64,000 bases of DNA from Gemmatimonas sp. GTDB lineage: Bacteria > Gemmatimonadota > Gemmatimonadetes > Gemmatimonadales > Gemmatimonadaceae. The stretch is from the NCBI RefSeq assembly GCF_027531815.1, contig NZ_JAPZSK010000006.1, positions 558,001-622,000 on the forward strand, in the 5' to 3' direction. Below are positions 59,439 through 64,000 of this stretch, in pieces (the first letter of the stretch is position 1; each line of letters begins with the position of its first letter). Position numbers and translations under genes: made by a program. A model generated the notes under the pieces. It ran no database searches. It was not told the origin of the DNA and saw nothing but the letters and a program-made list of their open reading frames with translations.

Positions 59439-61478
59439 GTGCTCGAGCAGTACGCCATTTTCCTCGCGCTCGGCTGCGCGGCCATCGCCATCGTTTACGG
59501 CATCGTGTCGGCGCGCTGGATCGTTGCCCAGCCTGCCGGCAACGAACGCATGCAAGAGATCGCCGGCGCGATTCGGGAAGGCGCCGATGCCTACCTGAAG
59601 CGTCAGTACACCACCATCGCCATGGTCGGCGTGGTCCTCTTCCTTGCCGTCGGCCTCGGCCTCGGCAGCTGGCTCACCGCCATCGGCTTCGCCATCGGGG
59701 CGATTCTGTCGGGCGTGGCCGGGTTCATCGGCATGTTCGTGTCGGTACGCGCCAATTCGCGTACCGCGCAGGCGGCGACGAAGGGCCTCAATGCGGCGCT
59801 GAACATCAGCTTCAAGGGCGGTGCGATCACCGGCATGCTGGTGGTGGGACTTGGTCTGCTGGGCGTGGCCGGCTTCTACATGGTGGCCATCGGCGATGCC
59901 ACGGGCGAGGAGGCGGTGAAGCACGCGCTGGAGCCCATGGTCGGCCTGGCCTTCGGCTCGTCGCTCATCTCCATCTTCGCCCGCCTCGGCGGCGGCATCT
60001 TCACGAAGGGCGCCGACGTGGGCGCCGACCTAGTGGGCAAGGTCGAAGCGGGGATCCCGGAAGACGATCCGCGCAACCCCGCGGTAATCGCGGACAACGT
60101 GGGCGACAACGTCGGTGACTGCGCCGGTATGGCGGCCGACCTGTTCGAGACGTATGCGGTCACCGTGATCGCCGCGATGCTCGTGGCGGGGCTCGGCTAC
60201 TCCACGTACGGCAACACGGGTGTGCTGTATCCGCTCGTGCTTGGCGCGGTGTCCATCCCCGCGTCGATCATCGGCACGTTCTTCGTGAGCGTGAAGCCGG
60301 GCGGCAAGATCATGAACGCGCTGTACCGCGGCCTCATCGTGTCGGGGGTGCTGGCGGCGATTGCGTTCTTCTTCGTGACGCAGAGCATGTTCCCCGGCGA
60401 GCAGGGCACGAACCTGTTCCTCTGTGCGATGGTCGGTCTCGTGCTTACCGCGGCACTCGTGGTGATCACCGAGTACTACACGGCCACGGAGTACGGGCCG
60501 GTGCGGGAAATTGCGAAGGCGTCGGAAACGGGGCACGGCACCAACGTGATCGCCGGTCTCGCGGTGTCCATGCGTTCGACGGCGGCACCGGTGCTGGTGG
60601 TGGCCGGCGCCATCTACGCCTGCTACCAGTTCGCGGGCCTCTACGGTGTGGCCATCGCCGCCACCTCAATGCTCTCGATGGCCGGTATGATCGTGGCGCT
60701 CGACGCGTACGGCCCCATCACGGACAACGCCGGTGGTATCGCCGAGATGAGCCATCTCGGCCCCGAGATCCGCAAGACCACCGACGCGCTCGACGCCGTG
60801 GGCAACACGACGAAGGCCGTGACCAAGGGCTACGCGATCGGCTCGGCCGGTCTCGCGGCGCTGGTGCTCTTCGCCGACTACAGCAGCAAGCTCGGTGAGC
60901 ACCTCGGCGCGCCGGTGAACTTCTCCATCGACGACCCGAAGGTCGTCATTGGTCTGCTTATCGGCGGCATGATTCCGTACCTGTTCGGCGCGTCGGCCAT
61001 GACCGCTGTTGGTCGTGCGGCGGGTGCCGTCGTACAGGAAGTGCGTCGTCAGTTCAAGGAACTGCCCGGCATCATGAAGGGCACGCAGAAGCCGCAGTAC
61101 GATCGCGCGGTGGACCTGCTCACCAAGGCGGCCATCCGCGAGATGATTCTTCCCTCGCTGCTGCCACTCGTGATTCCGGCCATCGTGGGTCTCGTGCTTG
61201 GCGGCGCCGCGCTCGGCGGCCTGCTCATGGGAACCATCGTGACCGGTCTGTTCGTGGCCATCTCGATGTGCACCGGTGGTGGTGCCTGGGACAACGCGAA
61301 GAAGTACATCGAAGAAGGACATCATGGCGGCAAGGGCAGCGATGCCCACAAGGCCGCGGTCACGGGTGATACGGTGGGTGATCCGTACAAGGATACGGCC
61401 GGCCCCGCGATCAACCCGCTCATCAAGATCATCAACATCGTGGCCCTCCTGCTCATTCCGCTGCTCTCCAAGGCTTGA
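59439..61478 (+). CDS. hppA: K+-independent membrane proton-translocating pyrophosphatase (H+-PPase)
   Basis: About 679 residues with 16 predicted membrane helices. It pumps protons using PPi hydrolysis. Seen: the PPi-site motif [20 protein letters not shown], the repeated acidic motifs [14 protein letters not shown] and [17 protein letters not shown], and [16 protein letters not shown]. Lys459 in [10 protein letters not shown] occupies the position that is Ala in K+-dependent enzymes, so it should be K+-independent. GTG 59439 is the first start preceding helix 1 ([17 protein letters not shown]); no ribosome site is seen. APC permease follows 4 bases on. Confidence 0.9.
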   Translation: MLEQYAIFLALGCAAIAIVYGIVSARWIVAQPAGNERMQEIAGAIREGADAYLKRQYTTIAMVGVVLFLAVGLGLGSWLTAIGFAIGAILSGVAGFIGMFVSVRANSRTAQAATKGLNAALNISFKGGAITGMLVVGLGLLGVAGFYMVAIGDATGEEAVKHALEPMVGLAFGSSLISIFARLGGGIFTKGADVGADLVGKVEAGIPEDDPRNPAVIADNVGDNVGDCAGMAADLFETYAVTVIAAMLVAGLGYSTYGNTGVLYPLVLGAVSIPASIIGTFFVSVKPGGKIMNALYRGLIVSGVLAAIAFFFVTQSMFPGEQGTNLFLCAMVGLVLTAALVVITEYYTATEYGPVREIAKASETGHGTNVIAGLAVSMRSTAAPVLVVAGAIYACYQFAGLYGVAIAATSMLSMAGMIVALDAYGPITDNAGGIAEMSHLGPEIRKTTDALDAVGNTTKAVTKGYAIGSAGLAALVLFADYSSKLGEHLGAPVNFSIDDPKVVIGLLIGGMIPYLFGASAMTAVGRAAGAVVQEVRRQFKELPGIMKGTQKPQYDRAVDLLTKAAIREMILPSLLPLVIPAIVGLVLGGAALGGLLMGTIVTGLFVAISMCTGGGAWDNAKKYIEEGHHGGKGSDAHKAAVTGDTVGDPYKDTAGPAINPLIKIINIVALLLIPLLSKA

Positions 61479-61482
61479 TCTA

Positions 61483-62802
61483 GTGACAGCATCTTCAGCA
61501 GCGTCGCCGCGCGGACCGGAACTGGTCCGCGCGGTTGGCGTTTGGGCCCTGGCGGCCAGCATCTTCAACGTCACCGTGGGTGGCGGCATCTTCCGTCTCC
61601 CCGCCGGTGCCGCCGCGGCGGCTGGTGCCGCGGCGCCGTTCGTGTACCTCATCTGCGCGGCGGTGATGGGCTTCGTGGTGCTCTGCTTCGCGGAAGCGGG
61701 CAGCCGCATCACGCTGACCGGCGGTCCGTATGCGTACGTGGAAGCGGTCTTTGGCCGCTATGTGGGCTTTCTCGCCGGCGTGCTGTTGTGGATGCTGGGG
61801 ACTACCGCCGTGGCCGGGGTGGCCTCGGCCTTTGCCGAGGGGCTGGGGGCGCTCTTCGGCCTGCCGTCCATCCGTGTGCCGGTCATCGTGGCCATGTTCC
61901 TGCTGCTTGCGTGGGTGAACATCCGCGGCGTGGAGCAGGGCACGAAGCTCATTGTCGTGGCCAGTGTGGCCAAGCTGCTGCCGCTCATCGCGTTCGTCGC
62001 CATCGGCGTGTTCTTCATTCAGCCGGACAACCTCGCCATTCGCGACATGCCCGGGCCGTCGAGTCTGGCCCGCGCGGCCATCGTGCTGGTGTTCGCGTTC
62101 AGTGGTGTGGAGACGGCGCTGGTACCAAGCGGCGAGATTCGCGATCCCGCACGTACGGTGCCGCGCGCACTCGCCATTGCCATGATTGGTGTGACGCTGC
62201 TCTACCTGGCGGTGCATCTGGTGGCGGCGGGGCTGCTCGGTAACGCGCTCGCCACGAGCACGGCGGCGCCGCTGGCCTTTGCGGCAGAGAGCTTCCTCGG
62301 CACCCCGGGGCGCCTGCTGCTGCTCGTAGGTGCCTCCATTTCGATGTTCGGCTACGTGAGCGGCATGACGCTCGCCGTGCCGCGGGCCCTCTTCCGTTTC
62401 GCCGAGGATGGCCTGCTGCCCAAGGTGGTGGGCGCCGTGCATCCGAGCTACCGCACCCCGCACGTGGCCATTGTCATCCAGACCACGCTGGTGGGCGCCC
62501 TCGCCGTGTTCAACTCGTTCGAACAGCTGGCGGTGATCTCCAATCTCGCCGCGCTGCTGCTGTATGCCGGGTGTGCCGCGGCCACGTTCATGCTGCGCAA
62601 GCGTGGCATCCGGCAGGAGGGCGCTGTCCCCTTCTCGGTACCGGGCGGGCCGCTGGTGCCCTTCATCACGATCGCGCTCATTGCCTGGTTGCTCACGAGC
62701 ATTACGCAGGCCGAGTGGACCGTGCTGCTGCTGACCATCGGTGCCGCATCGCTGTTCTACCTGGTGGCGGCGCGGGCGGGGAAGCGGGTGGGGGTGGCGT
62801 AG
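61483..62802 (+). CDS. APC-family amino acid permease
   Basis: About 439 residues with twelve hydrophobic segments. The first helix has the unwound substrate-binding motif FNVTVGGGIFRLPAGAAAAAG; further family marks are TLTGGPYAYVEAVFGRYVGF and FAFSGVETALVPSGEIRDPA. It imports amino acids, with protons in most relatives. It starts at GTG 61483, four bases after the hppA stop, so it may use the same transcript and the proton gradient to which the pyrophosphatase contributes (inference). Confidence 0.85.
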   Translation: MTASSAASPRGPELVRAVGVWALAASIFNVTVGGGIFRLPAGAAAAAGAAAPFVYLICAAVMGFVVLCFAEAGSRITLTGGPYAYVEAVFGRYVGFLAGVLLWMLGTTAVAGVASAFAEGLGALFGLPSIRVPVIVAMFLLLAWVNIRGVEQGTKLIVVASVAKLLPLIAFVAIGVFFIQPDNLAIRDMPGPSSLARAAIVLVFAFSGVETALVPSGEIRDPARTVPRALAIAMIGVTLLYLAVHLVAAGLLGNALATSTAAPLAFAAESFLGTPGRLLLLVGASISMFGYVSGMTLAVPRALFRFAEDGLLPKVVGAVHPSYRTPHVAIVIQTTLVGALAVFNSFEQLAVISNLAALLLYAGCAAATFMLRKRGIRQEGAVPFSVPGGPLVPFITIALIAWLLTSITQAEWTVLLLTIGAASLFYLVAARAGKRVGVA

Positions 62803-62807
62803 GGGTC

Positions 62808-63004
62808 TGCGTCGGGGTCTTGGGCGCGGTCGAGGTTCGGGTCGCGAACAGCGTGCACACCGAGCTCACGGAGGGGAGTGAGGGCACGGAGAACAGCACA
62901 TGCTTTGCGTGTCCGGTGCGCGGCAGACCTCTGTGCCCTCGACCGCCTCGGTGCGCTCGGAGCGGGCGCGTTGCCGACCCCGACTCCGACATCGACCCCG
63001 ACCG
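62808..63004. repeat. Nested inverted repeats with GTCGGGGT outer arms
   Basis: The outer left arm holds GTCGGGGTC and GGTTCGGGTCG (62811-62844); the right arm is CCGACCCCGAC and ATCGACCCCGACC (62974-63003). Inner arms: CACCGAG (62858-62864) with CTCGGTG (62947-62953), and GAGGGCACGGAG (62880-62891) with CTCTGTGCCCTC (62929-62940, one G-T). It fills the 204-bp gap between the convergent permease and the unknown gene and shares the GTCGGGGT motif with the block at 49001-49575. Confidence 0.8.
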
Positions 63005-63006
63005 CT

Positions 63007-63447
63007 TCAGTCCGCGGAGGTGAGGCTGACGGACATCTCGAGTTGCGCCATGGGCCCAAGCAGCGAGCGGAGTCCGTCGCGGTCGATATGCACGACCGAG
63101 AGTGGCGCGGTTGGCGCGGCGAGCTCGAGGGAGTGCCACCCGGCTGCGGATCCAGCGTGCACACGCAACTGCATGCCGGGGACACCGAGCGTGACCAGCT
63201 GCAGGAGATGCTCACGCCACGCCGGCATATCCGCCGCTGGCGGCAACGTCAGCGCGCCGCTTCGTGAGTAGCACAGCGGCCTTACCTCATGCGGCAGTTC
63301 GAGATGCCAGACGCCGGGCACCGTGACCGTACCGTGGTCGCTGGTAATGCGCACCTGCCCCGCCCAGGCGCGCGCGTGCGCGGTGGCACGTTGCCGCTCG
63401 ATGAGATGCGACTCGGGGGTGGTGCGCGTGCGGGCGTGCTCGGACAT
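63007..63447 (-). CDS. Unknown 146-residue cytoplasmic protein
   Basis: No signal peptide, no membrane segment and no recognised family. Alternating beta-strands are apparent (VRITSDHGTVTVPGVWHLEL, MQLRVHAGSAAGWHSLELAA). It is probably a single-domain beta-rich protein. TATCTT lies exactly six bases before the ATG. It is divergent from the amidase gene. Confidence 0.65.
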   Translation of the reverse strand: MSEHARTRTTPESHLIERQRATAHARAWAGQVRITSDHGTVTVPGVWHLELPHEVRPLCYSRSGALTLPPAADMPAWREHLLQLVTLGVPGMQLRVHAGSAAGWHSLELAAPTAPLSVVHIDRDGLRSLLGPMAQLEMSVSLTSAD

Positions 63448-63453
63448 GCAGTA

Positions 63454-63459
63454 AAGATA
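63454..63459 (-). promoter_or_regulatory. Putative -10 (TATCTT), leaderless geometry, for the gene at 63447
   Basis: TATCTT-N6-ATG on the minus strand, the same hexamer as before the hydratase gene at 52264. No ribosome site intervenes. No convincing -35. Confidence 0.45.
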
Positions 63460-63515
63460 GTCACGAGACCGCGACGGACTGGCCGGGCAACAGTACCGCG
63501 GCGCATACTTGCGCC

Positions 63516-64000
63516 ATGTCCATCCTCGACCGCGACTCGCACAACGCCTTCTGTCGTCACACGCACGTCGAACTGCCTCCCACGGCGTCAGGTCCGCTCG
63601 ACGGGCTCACCTTCGGCCTGAAGGACCTCTTCGACGTTGCCGGTCATCGCACTGGCTTCGGCAGCCCGGACTGGCTGCGCACGCACCCGGCGGCTGACGC
63701 GCATGCGCCGGTGCTGTCGGCGCTGCTTGCCGCCGGCGCGCGCCTGGTTGGCAAGACACACACCGAGGAGATGGCCTTCAGCCTCACGGGTGAGAATGCC
63801 CACTACGGTACGCCGGTCAATCCCGCAGCCCCCGATCGGGTACCGGGGGGATCGTCGAGCGGCTCCGCGTCGGCCGTGGCGGGCGGCCTGGTGGACTTCG
63901 CCATTGGCAGTGATACCGGCGGGTCGGTGCGCGCGCCGGCGAGCTTCTGCGGCATTTACGGCATACGGCCAACACATGGCCGCATCTCGTTGCAGGGCGC
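63516..64000 (+). CDS. Amidase-signature family amidase (N-terminal 161 residues, cut by window edge)
   Basis: The reading frame starts at ATG 63516 and runs off the right edge without a stop. All elements of the Ser-cisSer-Lys triad are visible: Lys36 in FGLKDLFD, the cis-Ser in PGGSSSGSASA (113-115) and the nucleophile Ser137 in GSDTGGSVRAPASFCG. Amidase-signature enzymes hydrolyse amides such as indoleacetamide, allophanate or Glu-tRNA amide donors; the compact N-terminus suggests a short amidase rather than GatA. CATACT lies six bases before the ATG, close to the leaderless pattern. Confidence 0.9.
   Translation, partial: MSILDRDSHNAFCRHTHVELPPTASGPLDGLTFGLKDLFDVAGHRTGFGSPDWLRTHPAADAHAPVLSALLAAGARLVGKTHTEEMAFSLTGENAHYGTPVNPAAPDRVPGGSSSGSASAVAGGLVDFAIGSDTGGSVRAPASFCGIYGIRPTHGRISLQG

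Noticed and set aside
1-64000. tRNA, rRNA or other structural RNA genes
   Set aside because: Reading both strands gave no cloverleaf with GTTCRANNC-type arms and no rRNA-like stretch; a covariance-model scan would be needed to exclude small RNAs.

Overview
This is 64 kb of high-GC, Gram-negative chromosome. It combines outer-membrane genes (a SusC/SusD pair, an OmpA-family protein, many lipoprotein and Tat signal peptides), a Bacteroidetes-like phenylacetate gene set and a K+-independent proton pyrophosphatase. That mix suits the Gemmatimonadota (Gemmatimonas-like). The assignment is inferred from gene content; there is no rRNA in the window. I found no tRNA, rRNA, transposase, prophage or CRISPR array. 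I count 46 protein genes, of which the first and last are cut by the window edges.

Layout. 0.07-2.8 kb: a DinB/YfiT-like protein, a nucleoside-type MFS transporter and CutC. 3.0-9.9 kb (minus strand): Gfo/Idh dehydrogenase, acyl-CoA synthetase, a coupled GMC oxidoreductase with its 'subunit 3' partner, a Tat-exported sugar isomerase-like protein and a GNAT acetyltransferase; this looks like a periplasmic sugar-oxidation locus. 10.0-13.5 kb: two HDOD proteins flanking a 100-residue unknown. 13.7-31.2 kb: an aminotransferase, an FAD amine oxidase-like protein and a peptide-degradation region (S41, two S9 peptidases, M28, a propeller-gamma-glutamyltranspeptidase fusion, a HEAT-cyclophilin fusion). 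31.3-37.1 kb: SusD, SusC and a divergent small plug-domain protein. 37.1-52.2 kb: phenylacetate catabolism in two blocks (paaGHJYZ plus a MATE exporter; paaABCD), separated by a fused E1 dehydrogenase and an OmpA/Ig-like protein. 52.3-59.2 kb: an enoyl-CoA hydratase operon, a GH3 hexosaminidase and an S15 peptidase. 59.4-64 kb: H+-pyrophosphatase, APC permease, an unknown and the start of an amidase.

How it works together. PaaABCD epoxidises phenylacetyl-CoA; PaaG isomerises the epoxide, PaaZ opens the ring and oxidises the aldehyde, and PaaJ, PaaH and the divergent hydratase carry out the beta-oxidation-like steps. The reductase PaaE and ligase PaaK are not in the window. The exported or lipoprotein peptidases, gamma-GT and GH3 enzyme suggest scavenging of peptides and cell-wall material, with uptake by SusCD.

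Unusual structure. Five of the six convergent gene junctions that have room carry arrays of short repeats (mostly 7-bp period) arranged head to head, so each junction can fold into long hairpins. The largest, about 575 bp between the OmpA gene and paaD, is a near-symmetrical palindrome beside a perfect intrinsic terminator. Five genes carry a TANYTT box exactly six bases before the ATG, the geometry of leaderless transcripts. The leader of the pyrophosphatase gene can form an interlocked (pseudoknot) pair of 7-bp stems.
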